Positions 1 through 12,073 of a DNA stretch of 64,000 bases are shown in pieces; position 1 is the first letter of the stretch; every line of letters begins with the position of its first letter. Both the position numbers and the translations under genes were made by a program. Location of the stretch: contig JAVHZZ010000010.1 in assembly GCA_036250195.1 (NCBI GenBank), positions 110,154,525 to 110,218,524 on the forward strand. The letters run 5' to 3'. The notes under the pieces are model-generated. The model searched no databases. It was not told where the DNA came from and was given only the letters and a program-made list of their open reading frames with translations. Source of the stretch: Mixophyes australis (Eukaryota > Chordata > Amphibia > Anura > Limnodynastidae).

Positions 1-448
1 ATTTATTTAAATACCATGTGCCGTTTAGAGGAAGTTTTATAATAAAATAAAAAAAAAAAGTAAATTTAGTTTGAAAAACCAAAACTACATTTAGGAAGGA
101 AGACACTGGGAAGATTAGTCCTTCAGAGACCTTCCCCTAATTGTCACTGGAGCCCTCAGCAGTGACCAGGCCTGCGGAAGGGTGTCAGTCACCTGACTGT
201 ACGGCCAATGCAGCCGTCCAATCAGACACCTTATTCACTGCGACACAGACCAGCTCCAATGAGGGGAGAATACTGCGCTCCTGATTTCTGTGCATCGGTA
301 ATGGTGAAAAACACAGATCTTTAGAATATCCGAGATTAGAAAAGTTCACTTCAATTACAGGAACATCGTCTAACTCTTGTAACCACACGTAAATGGGTCA
401 CTGCTACTATCAGCGGGAAGAGGTGATGGTCACTAGTGAAGTCCTCAC
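1..448 (-). other. CYP2R1: CYP2R1 intron 4 (5' part)
   Basis: This lies downstream of the exon 4 donor at 448-447. No segment coding for the heme-cysteine loop is present on the minus strand, so exon 5 is outside the window. An A-rich tract sits at about 43-62. Nothing else is recognised. Confidence 0.7.
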
Positions 449-778
449 CTAATGAAAAGGGAACAAAAGCCTCTTTCTTGATAAACTGTCCGTTGTTGTC
501 CAGAAACCTCTCCGGATAAAAGATTTCGGGATCACTCCAGTATTTCTCATCGAAGTGCACAGAGTACAGATTGGTGATGACCGTGGTGCCTTCTGGGATA
601 GAATACCCGCGCACGACAGTGTCCCTGGAAGTGGCGTGGAATATCCCCAAGGGGGCGATGTTGCAGTACCTCAGGACTTCGTGCAGGACGGCCTCAGTAT
701 ACGGCATGCTGGACCGGTCTTCAAAAACTGGGATCCTATTTGGTCCGACCACTGAGTCAATTTCTTTCTGAATGTGAC
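449..778 (-). CDS. CYP2R1: CYP2R1 exon 4
   Basis: This exon is 330 bp. The acceptor TGTATTAG precedes 778 and the donor GTGAGG follows 449. It begins with two bases completing a Gly codon and ends with one base of the next Gly codon (phase 1). It encodes residues 333-441: the J/K helices with ExxR in LHEVLR, the stretch [19 protein letters not shown], and PERF. It stops just before the expected RRHCLGE heme-binding segment. Confidence 0.96.
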
Positions 779-3700
779 CTAATACACAGACAAGCAAAGC
801 AATAAAGGCTTAGAGAGGACTCGTCCCACACACGCACCTCTACAGCCCGTCGGCAAAGCGTCTGAGCATATACCAACCCTTGGCTGTACAGCACACTTCT
901 GGCCGGTCGGTAAGCATGGCTATCCTTACACACAAGTCCCCAGATAGATTAGACAGAACAAAGCACTGCTAGACTTCATCATTTCCAGGTTCTCACAGTA
1001 AGAACTGATCATATGTGGTGGGAGTGAGGAGGAATTAAATGCTTACACAGTAAAAACATTTAAAACTTAGTTACCAGTGTTTAAATGGCCTACAAAATAT
1101 GAACCAGTAACAAGAGACAGACACAACAATTGTCTTTAGAAAGGAATTACTGTGGCGTTAAGAATTAGACAACGGACAATACTGTTCTGGGAGATAACAG
1201 TGGCCAAGAGGTTAGCACTTCTGCCTTACAGCACTGGGGTCATGAGTTCAATTCCCGACTATGGGCTTATCTGTGTGGAGTTTGTATGTTCTCCCCGTGT
1301 TTGCGTGGGTTTCCTCCGGGTGCTCCGGTTTCCTCCCACACGCCAAAAACATACTGGTAGGTTAATTGGCTGCTAATAAAATTGACCCTGGGGTGCGGGT
1401 GCGTGTCTGTGTGTGTGTGTGTTAGGGAATTTAGACTGTAAGCTCTAATGGGGCAGGGACTGATGTGAGCGAGTTCTCTGTACAGCGCTGCGGAATTAGT
1501 GGTGCTATATAAAAGAACTGATGATGATGGAGTTTAACAGAGTGAACAGTAAACCAGTATACCGAAGGTTATTCATGCAATGACCAATTTGTAAAAATAA
1601 CATTCTACTTAAATCATTCTATTTATAGAAGAAAAACGAAAATATTTTTTTTTATTTTTTTTTTTAAGAATCAGTGTTGAAATACACTTATTCTTTTCTT
1701 GAAAACACTTTGGGCAAAAGTGGTCACTATAGTAACATGTCTGATGTCCGTCAGAGCACATATGTAAGAATCTGTACGTAGATCAGTCAGGAAATACAGA
1801 TTGTCAGCTAACACTTTTTCCTAAGGTCCAGACAATTATCATACCATGTAACGAGACACCTGTAATTACTACTCAGTACTTTCTAATGCTCACCTTGTAT
1901 ATTGGGGTACAGGGCCATGAACAGAATCGCCCACCTCAGAACATTGGTCGTGGTCTCTGTGCCCGCGATTATGAGCTCTCCGACTGAGAAGATGAGGTTC
2001 TCGGTGGAGTACGTGCTCTCCGGCTCAGCCGCATTCCTTTCCATCTCATCCAGATACGCATCGATGAAATGGCGCGGTGACTGCGGCTTGCGGTTCTCCG
2101 AGAAGCGCTCGATGATCTGAAGGAGAAAGTCGTAGACCTCTGCCGCGTTTCTAAATAGTTGCTGGTGCTTCCCGAAAGGCAGAATGCCGATGAGTGGAAA
2201 CGCGTTGTACAGGAAGACCCAGGAGCTTGTCGCCAATTCTATATTCTCACTGAAGATTTCGATCATATGCAGGAACTCGTTGTCATCATACCGGAAGCGT
2301 TCCCCAAATAAGATCAGGTTGGAGACATTGGAAACCGCAATGGTAATGAGATGTTTAGGATCGAACGCTTTCCCCTTGTAAGTATCCACCACATCTATGA
2401 AAAACAAGGATTCTTCCGATATTTTGCTCTCAAAAGACTTCTGACCATAACCAAAGTTACGGAAACAGCTCACGGCCAGCTTACGGTGCTCCGTCCAACA
2501 ACGACCATACTTCGCATTGAGAAGACCTGAGAAGAGGAAGATAGAATGACGTCCCCCCTTTTACTCAAACATTGCTCCCTTTGTATCAGAAGATTAAATC
2601 CAGTTCAAATAATACAAAAAAATAAACGCACAAAGGACACGCTAAGCATCATGTCTGATGGGATCTATGAAGTATCCGATGCCGCTCACAGACCTGGTAT
2701 GAACATTCTGTGCTGAATTCAGCAGCTCAAGATCTTATTTTCACTTTTTGTCTTTAAAATGTAACGTTTAGGATGCAGATTCCTCATATACATTCGGTTA
2801 TTAAGTTCCCCTACACAGAGCTCGTGAGACATCAACTTTCTCAAACTCTAGGTTTACACTAGTTACATGCGTCTGTATGGTCAATATTTCATTAGACAAT
2901 GTCAATATAAGTGCAGACCCTTCTCAATGCTGAGTCATAGCAAACAGACTCTTGTGTGGGTTACACTTTGTGGTTCTTGCACTGTGCAAATCTGCAACTA
3001 GGTTTGTGAATAAGAAAACAAGACTGTAGATCCAATCGAGCGATTATTGAGGTGTCTCCTGAAGGCTTTCACATGTAACTGGCAGATATGCTGGTCTCTA
3101 CACAGTATGTTTATGGCTGATATAATACAGTATCAATGGGCAAGGGAATGGTCTGCACCAGCTGAGTAACGGATAATAGAAGAGACAGAGGGTAAATCTT
3201 TTCTGCACAGAATAATAACCCGTTAGAACCTACCTCCCATTTTAGTCAGCTTACGAAACAACGGGAGCGACGGGCGATCGGCAAAGACGTCGCTCTGGCG
3301 CACCATGCACTCTTTCACCGCATCGTAGCCATTCAGGACCACCGTGGAGATCCCCCCGAGGTCCAGGCTGAATATCTGAGAAGGCAGAAAGATGGCAGCG
3401 CCGTTAGGTGGACTTACTAATCATGATCTATAATCAAGTTTTGTCATCACATTTAATGAGAGTGAAGACACACAGATCCTTCAAACTTAAATTCTACATG
3501 TGATAATACAGAAGGAGGTGAAATAACTCCCAGAAGCTTCTGCCAACCTAACATCACAGGGGTACAACTTCCTGACCGGAAATGTTGCCATGTGGGTCCT
3601 CTATGCACCATTAGGCAGGTTAACATGTTCCCTAAAGGAGCTACAGTCACTCAGGAATATCAGAGCGCTCAGCCAACTGGGGAGCTGCGCTGATCGCTGG

Positions 3701-6700
3701 CATAAGGCTTTATGGGTCTTCCTGCTCTAGCGGTCGGCCATGTTGTGCTGGTCAGCCCGGGAACCATTCTCCCTAGAAAAGACTACACAAGGATAATGGA
3801 CGGACTAGGGCTGTAGAGGGGGTTAATGTAATTTGTGCTCCCTTTAGAGCTTGTGCGGATATTTTGGGCTCATCATAGCAGTTCAGCTAGACTGCTCAGG
3901 GGGGCGCTCACCACAGGATGCCCTACCTTGTTACCCGAGAACTGAGGAGAGGCTCAGGGGCAGCTCCTCCAATAAACTGCCACCAATCCAGGGCAAGTGT
4001 TTAATCTAAGGACTTCCCTGGTGAAGCCACATCATTGTGGGAACTAGGCTGGGCATAAAATAAGGCATCACCCCAGAAGCTCTTGTGTGTGGACAGCTGT
4101 AACTTGAGGTTACGATTCCTGTTGGGCTGATCGGGGGATTGTGCGTGCTACTTTGACCGTGTAAGCTTCTGTGGACCTTGTTACCTTGTGTACCTGAAAA
4201 AGCAGGATGACATTGGACTTAGTCCCTACCTCACTGGTAGTGGAGTGAAGTGAATCCTTTTAGATAGGTTTGGAGCAGTGTCCCAGTGGTATATATTCAT
4301 TTACAGTTATATAATCCTGTGTGTTCGTGGTTAAAATAAGGGGACTTATTGTCAAGGTGATGTTATACCCACATAGGGGTACAGCAGGTTCCAGGTTGAC
4401 ATATAGGGCTGTTTTCAGGCAAACCTGTCAGCTGGAACTGAAAACAAGCTAAACATTACCCTGGTATTTTAACACTATATAATATATAGATTACAAAATA
4501 CCAACCCTGGAGACTGGTCTCTCTGTACATAGCGTGTACAGTACCGCGTACATATACCAGAATATACACTGAACATCTCCATGAACACACTGCACAAACA
4601 GCTGACATTTCATCACGATCCCTAACCTGGACCTTGTCCTCTGGATTCAGGGAACTGAAAGTGATTTGTACACTAATGCCGGCACATTTATTTAGACGTT
4701 TCCTAAATGTGCTCAGTTTACAGAGGATGAAGACATCATTAAGAAACAGTGCCAGTCACACAACCATTTAATTCTCACAATGTGATCAATATTTGATGAT
4801 CCTACAATCATCACACACAAGATCTTAATTAAGAGTATCTTTTATGAAATATGAACCAGTATTAAGCTATGTTTTGTGCATGCTCAACATATAAAGTTTA
4901 AGAAGTAGGGCGTTCTGTGTGTACTAAATATCTGATGAAAAGATGGGATCGCTGTGTGCATGAGCCCCTATACACAGCCAGCAGGATAAGTTGATTTATT
5001 CTGTGTTCTTGAGGTAAAATTATCTAAATATAAATGAAAAAAAAAAAAGTAACGTGCCATGATACTTCCCGTAGTTAGAAGAACTAGCTTATTACATTCT
5101 GGGGTAAATCTCTCGGTTACTTGGGTATACGGCCACAGCACACTGGTACAGTACTCAACAAGCTACACCAAGCAGTGTCTTAGGAGAAAATCACAAACGT
5201 TTATATAAATGGTGCTAAAGACTTAGTTGGGCGTTTACGCGACGTTCCACCGATCTCGCCGTGTCCATTATAAAGTGGATCCGCTAAGCAAGGAGCAGGT
5301 TGATTTTCCAGAGGCAGTTACTAGGACTCTGCACCTTGAAATGATTTGGACAGACAGGTAGACACAGTAAGATACATAAAGAAGCACTGCGGGTCTGCAT
5401 CTTATGGCTCCTAAATGAAGGTGCATCAAATCTAGGATCCAGCGGGATCCTCTAAGAAGCCTGGGCAGATTTACTTCCATTGACGTCTATAGAAATGAGT
5501 CACAGGAGTTACCTTTTATTTATACGCATTGGATCCCTGTGTCCTGCGGTTTGGCGACTCAAACTTTATGTAACAAAAGGCACTTGTGCTACAAATCCAC
5601 CATTGGCCACATTGTATCTATACTATATTAAAACTTCCAGGATGCAAAATGTCTGTACAATAAAATTAAATGTTAACCTCAGAAAAAAAGATGAAACTTC
5701 TTATCTTGGTAAATATAACCATCCCTAGATATAAGACACTGCTTGGTGTAGCTTACTTTAAGGCTTAAATAAACTGCAGAAGAAAGGTGACACCAGGACG
5801 GACCCAAGAACTGTATACTTGTGTGTTAGGAGGTTTCTGGAACAGAAACCTCCTATGTGCCCCATTATACAGATGAGACCTGATCTCCAGGACATCAAAG
5901 GAGGCTGAAAATGTGGAGATAAAGGCTACGCTCCCCCCTGCTCCACTTTAAATGTGCCCTCTCCCCCCTTAATCTCACAGAAATAATACCACCAGGCAAA
6001 ACAAAATCTCTTTTATGCAAGACGGAGAAAATCTAGGTGCCATGTACCTAACTAGTACTTAACAAGGAACAGACCGGACGGTGCAAACTATAAAACAGTT
6101 ATCACACAACACTAAGCTTTCAATAGGTACGTGATAAAATGTGACCTTACAGTATTTATCTCAGTGACAATGAATTAACAAGGCTCATTACGGAGTAAAT
6201 TATAAGCCCCCTGTATAGAGAGAGGACGAGGCTCCAATAACACATGTGGGAATACAGACTAATGAGACTGCAGATAACTAGGACAGGTTCCCTGATGGAT
6301 CCTGTAATCTCAGCAAAGCAGAATATTATTACAAATGTTCACATTAAGAAGTCCTGACCCCAGCACAGTCTCCGTTCATCTAAGATATAAGAAAGAAGTT
6401 GCACATGAACAGAAAACTTCTCCTCTAGGGACAGAGAAGGCCGTAACTTACATTTATATTCTACCTCATTGTATAGAAAGAAACACACTGGTGTGGATAT
6501 GTTGTATATAAGATTACTGACTGGTAAGAGGTACTTATATTCCATCTGGAAACAATAGGACAGTAACTGCAACAATGTAAATGGTTGTAAAGGGACCACA
6601 TTGAGGAAAACATCTTATAAGAAAATAGCAGCAGCAGGTAACATGGATTTATGAGGAAGGGAGGACATATGTCAGATTATGGCAGTGTGTGTAGTACAGT

Positions 6701-9700
6701 ATACTCAAAGAAGACACTTTATGGAGAGAATAAAGACATTATAAACAGATAAGGCCATGGTTGGGAATCGAACTCATGACCCCAGTGCTGTGAGGTAGAT
6801 GTGCAGGCCACTGTGCTGCCCTGTATATGACAGATCAGACTCCCCCCCTCCATACTATGTATATGACAGACCCCCCCATACTATGTATATGACAGATCAG
6901 ACCCCCCCCCCCATACTATGTATATGACAGATCAGACCCCCCCCATACTATGTATATGACAGATCAGACCCCCCCCCATACTATGTATATGACAGATCAG
7001 ACCCCCCCCATACTATGTATATGACAGATCAGACCCCCCCATACTATGTATATGACAGACCCCCCCATACTATGTATATGACAGATCAGACCCCCCCCCA
7101 TACTATGTATATGACAGATCAGACCCCCCCCCATACTATGTATATGACAGATCAGACCCCCCCCATACTATGTATATGACAGATCAGACCCCCCCCCCAT
7201 ACTATGTATATGACAGATCAGACCCCCCCCCCCATACTATGTATATGACAGATCAGACCCCCCCCCCCCATACTATGTATATGACAGATCAGACCCCCCC
7301 CCCCCCATACTATGTATATGACAGATCAGACCCCCCCCCCCCATACTATGTATATGACAGATCAGACCCCCCCCATACTATGTATATGACAGATCAGACC
7401 CCCCCCCATACTATGTATATGACAGATCAGACCCCCCCCCCCCATACTATGTATATGACAGATCAGACCCCCCCCCATACTATGTATATGACAGATCAGA
7501 CCCCCCCCCATACTATGTATATGACAGATCAGACCCCCCCCCCATACTATGTATGACAGATCAGACCCCCCCATACTATGTATATGACAGATCAGACCCC
7601 CCCCATACTATGTATATGACAGATCAGACCCCCCCCATACTATGTATATGACAGATCAGACCCCCCCCATACTATGTATATGACAGATCAGACCCCCCCA
7701 TACTATGTATATGACAGATCAGACCCCCCCCCCCATACTATGTATATGACAGATCAGACTCCCCCCCCATACTATGTATATGACAGATCAGACTCCCCCC
7801 CCATACTATGTATATGACAGACCCCCCCATACTATGTATATGACAGATCAGACCCCCCCCCATACTATGTATGACAGATCAGACCCCCCCATACTATGTA
7901 TATGACAGATCAGACCCCCCCCATACTATGTATATGACAGATCAGACCCCCCCCATACTATGTATATGACAGATCAGACCCCCCCCATACTATGTATATG
8001 ACAGATCAGACCCCCCCCATACTATGTATATGACAGATCAGACCCCCCCCATACTATGTATATGACAGATCAGACCCCCCCCCCATACTATGTATATGAC
8101 AGATCAGACCCCCCCCCATACTATGTATATGACAGATCAGACTCCCCCCCCATACTATGTATATGACAGATCAGACTCCCCCCCCATACTATGTATATGA
8201 CAGACCCCCCCCATACTATGTATATGACAGATCAGACCCCCCCCATACTATGTATATGACAGATCAGACCCCCCCCATACTGTGTATATGACAGACCCCC
8301 CCATACTATGTATATGACAGACCCCCCCCATACTATGTATATGACAGATCAGACCCCCCCATACTATGTATATGACAGACCCCCCCATACTATGTATATG
8401 ACAGACCCCCCCCATACTATGTATATGACAGACCCCCCCCATACTATGTATATGACAGACCCCCCCATACTATGTATATGACAGACCCCCCCCATACTAT
8501 GTATATGACAGACCCCCCCCATACTATGTATATGACAGATCAGACCCCCCCCATACTATGTATATGACAGACCCCCCCCATACTATGTATATGACAGATC
8601 AGACCCCCCCATACTATGTATATGACAGATCAGACCCCCCCCCATACTATGTATATGACAGATCAGACCCCCCCCATACTATGTATATGACAGATCAGAC
8701 CCCCCCATACTATGTATATGACAGATCAGACCCCCCATACTATGTATATGACAGACCCCACCATACTATGTATATGACAGACCCCCCCCATACTATGTAT
8801 ATGACAGACCCCCCCCATACTATGTATATGACAGATCAGACCCCCCCCCATACTATGTATATGACAGACCCCCCCCCATACTATGTATATGACAGACCCC
8901 CCCCCCCATACTATGTATATGACAGATAAGACCCCCCCATACTATGTATATGACAGATCAGACCCCCCCCATACTATGTATATGACAGATCAGACCCCCC
9001 CCATACTATGTATATGACAGATCAGACCCCCCCCATACTATGTATATGACAGATCAGACCCCCCCCATACTATGTATATGACAGATCAGACCCCCCCCAT
9101 ACTATGTATATGACAGACCCCCCCATACTATGTATATGACAGATCAGACCCCCCCCCATACTATGTATATGACAGACCCCCTCCCATACTATGTATATGA
9201 CAGACCCCCCCCATACTATGTATATGACAGATAAGACCCCCCCATACTATGTATATGACAGATCAGACCCCCCCCATACTATGTATATGACAGATCAGAC
9301 CCCCCCCATACTATGTATGACAGATCAGACCCCCCCCATACTATGTATATGACAGATCAGACCCCCCCCATACTATGTATATGACAGATCAGACCCCCCC
9401 CATACTATGTATATGACAGATCAGACCCCCCCCATACTATGTATATGACAGATCAGACCCCCCCATACTATGTATATGACAGATCAGACCCCCCCCATAC
9501 TATGTATATGACAGATCAGACCCCCCCCCCCATACTATGTATATGACAGATCAGACCCCCCCCCATACTATGTATATGACAGATCAGACTCCCCCCCCAT
9601 ACTATGTATATGACAGATCAGACTCCCCCCCCATACTATGTATATGACAGACCCCCCCCATACTATGTATATGACAGATCAGACCCCCCCCATACTATGT

Positions 9701-11836
9701 ATATGACAGATCAGACCCCCCCATACTGTGTATATGACAGACCCCCCCCATACTATGTATATGACAGACCCCCCCCATACTATGTATATGACAGACCCCC
9801 CCCATACTATGTATATGACAGATCAGACCCCCCCATACTATGTATATGACAGATCAGACCCCCCCATACTATGTATATGACAGACCCCCCCATACTATGT
9901 ATATGACAGACCCCCCCCATACTATGTATATGACAGACCCCCCCCATACTATGTATATGACAGACCCCCCCATACTATGTATATGACAGATCAGACCCCC
10001 CCCATACTATGTATATGACAGACCCCCCCCCCATACTATGTATATGACAGATCAGACCCCCCCATACTATGTATATGACAGATCAGACCCCCCCCCATAC
10101 TATGTATATGACAGATCAGACCCCCCCCATACTATGTATATGACAGATCAGACCCCCCCATACTATGTATATGACAGATCAGACCCCCCATACTATGTAT
10201 ATGACAGACCCCACCATACTATGTATATGACAGACCCCCCCCATACTATGTATATGACAGACCCCCCCATACTATGTATATGACAGATCAGACCCCCCCC
10301 CATACTATGTATTTGACAGACCCCCCCCCATACTATGTATATGACAGACCCCCCCCCCATACTATGTATATGACAGATAAGACCCCCCCATACTATGTAT
10401 ATGACAGATCAGACCCCCCCCATACTATGTATATGACAGATCAGACCCCCCCCATACTATGTATATGACAGATCAGACCCCCCCATACTATGTATATGAC
10501 AGATCAGACCCCCCCCATACTATGTATAAGGCAGATCAGACCCTCCCATACTATGTATATTACAGACCCCCCCCATACTATGTATATGACAGATCAGACC
10601 CCCCCCCCCATACTATGTATATTACAGACCCCCCCCCATACTATGTATATGACAGATCAGACCCCCCCATACTATGTATATTACAGACCCCCCCCATACT
10701 ATGTATATGACAGATCAGACCCCCCCCATACTATGTATATGACAGATCAGACCCCCCCATACTACGTATATTACAGACCCCCCCATACTATGTATATGAC
10801 AGATCAGACCCCCCCATACTATGTATATGACAGATCAGACCCCCCCATACTATGTATATGACAGATCAGACCCCCCCATACTATGTATATGACAGACCCC
10901 CCCCCATACTATGTATATGACAGATCAGACCCCCCCATACTATGTATATGACAGATCAGACCCCCCCATACTATGTATATGACAGATCAGACCCCCCCCA
11001 TACTATGTATATGACAGACCCCCCCATACTATGTATATGACAGACCCCCCCATACTATGTATATGACAGACCCCCCCATACTATGTATATGACAGACCCC
11101 CCCATACTATGTATATGACAGACCCCCCCCATACTATGTATATGACAGACCCCCCCATACTATGTATATGACAGATCAGACCCCCCCCCCCATACTATGT
11201 ATATTACAGACACCCCCCCCATACTATGTATATGACAGATCAGACCCCCCCCCCCCATACTATGTATATTACAGACCCCCCCCCATACTATGTATATGAC
11301 AGATCAGACCCCCCCCATACTATGTATATTACAGACCCCCCCATACTATGTATATTACAGACCCCCCCCCATACTATGTATATGACAGATCAGACCCCCC
11401 CCATACTATGTATATTACAGACCCCCCCATACTATGTATATTACAGACCCCCCCATACTATGTATATTACAGACCCCCCCCCATACTATGTATATGACAG
11501 ACCCCCCCCATACTATGTATATGACAGATCAGACCCCCCCCATACTATGTATATTACAGACCCCCCCATACTATGTATATTACAGACCCCCCCATACTGT
11601 ATATAAGGCAGATATACCTGTCCATGGACCTTACTTTGCTTCCTCATGTAGACATGGGGGTCTGAGGCCAGGGCCAGGATGTTACCGATGAGGGGCAGCC
11701 CGGGGGGGCCGGGGGGGAAGCCCCGGGGTCTCCTCTGCTTCAGGATGTGTCTGACGGTGAGGACAGTGACCAGCAGCACGGAGACGGCGGCCAGTAGCAG
11801 CCATAGCTGGGCCCAGGACCACACAGCCCGCTCCAT
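449..11836 (-). CDS. CYP2R1: CYP2R1, vitamin D 25-hydroxylase (exons 1-4 of 5; 3' end outside window)
   Basis: Microsomal cytochrome P450 that adds the 25-hydroxyl to vitamin D. The spliced CDS joins 11836-11618, 3375-3234, 2526-1894 and 778-449. Every junction has GT/AG and phases agree, giving 441 complete codons plus one base. Human CYP2R1 has about 501 residues, so roughly 60 are missing; they include the heme-cysteine loop of exon 5, which I could not find in 1-448. Visible landmarks are an N-terminal membrane anchor (residues about 11-28), the proline hinge PPGPPGLP (41-48), the I-helix AGTETTTN (308-315), the K-helix ExxR (E365-R368) and PERF (420-423). Stretches such as [11 protein letters not shown] and [14 protein letters not shown] are nearly identical to mammalian CYP2R1 and separate it from other CYP2 genes. 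No frameshift or stop is seen. Intron 1 is 8.2 kb because of a giant minisatellite. Confidence 0.97.
779..1893 (-). other. CYP2R1: CYP2R1 intron 3
   Basis: An intron of 1115 bp with GTGAGC at its 5' end and TGTATTAG at its 3' end. It contains one V-SINE copy (1197-1530) in the orientation opposite to the gene and a T-rich tract near 1647-1665. The rest is unrecognised. Confidence 0.9.
1197..1530 (+). mobile_element. V-SINE-like element, copy 1 (tRNA-type head, V core, L2-like tail)
   Basis: The head reads GGTTAGCACTTCTGCC and GTCATGAGTTCAATTCCC, resembling tRNA A and B boxes. The core GTGTGGAGTTTGTATGTTCT and GTTTCCTCCGGGTGCTCCGG matches the central domain shared by vertebrate V-SINEs. A (GT)n stretch lies at about 1405-1424. 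The tail ends GGTGCTATATAAA followed by ATG repeats, an L2-type 3' end. Related copies lie at 24076, 25634 and 62630, with a fragment at 6748. Confidence 0.85.
1894..2526 (-). CDS. CYP2R1: CYP2R1 exon 3
   Basis: This exon is 633 bp. The acceptor TTCTCAG precedes 2526 and the donor GTGAGC follows 1894. It encodes residues 122-331, from LLNAKYGR to YPNIQ, spanning helices C to I. It contains the oxygen-activation motif AGTETTTN. It starts two bases into a split Gly codon and ends one base into another, matching exons 2 and 4. Confidence 0.96.
2527..3233 (-). other. CYP2R1: CYP2R1 intron 2
   Basis: An intron of 707 bp bounded by GTAGGT and TTCTCAG. No repeat or open frame of note is recognised. 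Confidence 0.85.
3234..3375 (-). CDS. CYP2R1: CYP2R1 exon 2
   Basis: This exon is 142 bp. The acceptor GCCTTCTCAG precedes 3375 and the donor GTAGGT follows 3234. It reads [18 protein letters not shown], then [17 protein letters not shown]. It starts in phase 0 and ends with one base of a Gly codon completed by exon 3. No matching open reading frame was listed for it; it was recovered by homology and splice phase. Confidence 0.94.
3376..6747 (-). other. CYP2R1: CYP2R1 intron 1, non-array part
   Basis: About 3.4 kb of mostly single-copy-looking, AT-rich sequence between exon 2 and the minisatellite. Short open frames at 3453-3650, 5268-5728 and 6339-6599 resemble no protein I know. A segment around 3735-4430 has a CATAAAATAAGG box and could be an old LTR, but no paired TG/CA ends or target duplication were found. 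Confidence 0.6.
6748..6821 (-). mobile_element. V-SINE 5' head fragment abutting the minisatellite
   Basis: Only the tRNA-like head is left: GGGAATCGAACTCATGACCC to GTGCTGCCC, read on the minus strand. Its 5' end (right side here) touches the first minisatellite unit with no spacer. Either the array replaced the sequence upstream of the SINE or the SINE inserted at the array edge. Confidence 0.7.
6822..11606. repeat. Giant minisatellite 1 in CYP2R1 intron 1
   Basis: About 4.8 kb of tandem units, roughly 150 copies. Each has the core CATACTATGTATATGACAGA, then either TCAGAC or AC, then a C-run of 5 to about 13. Unit length therefore varies between about 25 and 37 bp. Variants include GTATTACAG units toward the right end, ACTGTG units, units lacking TATA, and rare AAGGCAG units. 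On the minus strand, which is the RNA-like strand for CYP2R1, it is G-rich. The final degenerate unit merges into the exon 1 splice donor. All open frames in it (such as those repeating [10 protein letters not shown]) are by-products of the repeat. Confidence 0.98.
11618..11836 (-). CDS. CYP2R1: CYP2R1 exon 1, coding part
   Basis: 219 bp encode residues 1-73: MERAVWSW, a hydrophobic signal anchor ([18 protein letters not shown]), KQRRP, the hinge PPGPPGLP, then [14 protein letters not shown]. The donor is CAG followed by GTATAT at 11617. The ATG at 11836 was chosen because it has G at -3 and +4 and gives an N-terminus of CYP2R1 length. An in-frame upstream ATG at 11914 would add 26 residues but has a poor context. 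The intron side runs straight into the minisatellite at 6822-11606. Confidence 0.95.
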
Positions 11837-12012
11837 GTCACCCCGGAGATACCCCAACTGCCCTGTGAGGGGGCAACTACCGCGTGATGTAACACCCCGC
11901 CCCCGACACGGCATTGGTCAGAGTGCAGCCCTCGCTCCTCCTGATTGGTGGATGACCGGAATGTCTGACGGGGGGTGAGAGCGGGAAGGTGACGTCATAA
12001 CCCCGCCCCTCA
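11837..12012 (-). promoter_or_regulatory. CYP2R1: CYP2R1 5'UTR and proximal promoter (CRE, CCAAT, GC boxes)
   Basis: A GC- and CpG-rich block upstream of the CYP2R1 start codon. A perfect palindromic CRE TGACGTCA lies at 11990-11997. GC boxes lie at 11895-11904 (CCCCGCCCCC) and 12001-12010. ATTGG at 11913-11917 and 11944-11948 reads CCAAT in the gene's direction. No TATA box is evident close to the start, so a TATA-less, GC-rich promoter is inferred. The transcription start is not determined. Confidence 0.7.
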
Positions 12013-12073
12013 GTCCGTAATCTATAGAATACATTATATACAGTGATATACAGGACAGATATATATATATATA
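12013..12073. other. AT-rich junction before minisatellite 2
   Basis: Short TATA-rich sequence (GTGATATACAG repeated, then a TA stretch) that looks like degenerate precursor units of the adjacent 34-bp array. Confidence 0.6.

Noticed and set aside
185..388. 67-residue minus-strand frame as CYP2R1 exon 5
   Set aside because: It lacks the FxxGxxxC heme loop and any CYP2R1 similarity; it is intron 4 sequence.
3735..4430. Solo LTR within CYP2R1 intron 1
   Set aside because: There is a TATA-like box and promoter-like composition, but no defined TG/CA ends, no target-site duplication and no second copy in the window.
7170..11606. Many open frames repeating [10 protein letters not shown] or [11 protein letters not shown]
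   Set aside because: They are translations of minisatellite 1 within CYP2R1 intron 1. C-run length changes shift the frame constantly and there is no gene structure.
11837..11914. Upstream in-frame ATG extending CYP2R1 by 26 residues
   Set aside because: It has a poor initiation context, the extension is not seen in known CYP2R1, and the downstream ATG places the membrane anchor correctly.
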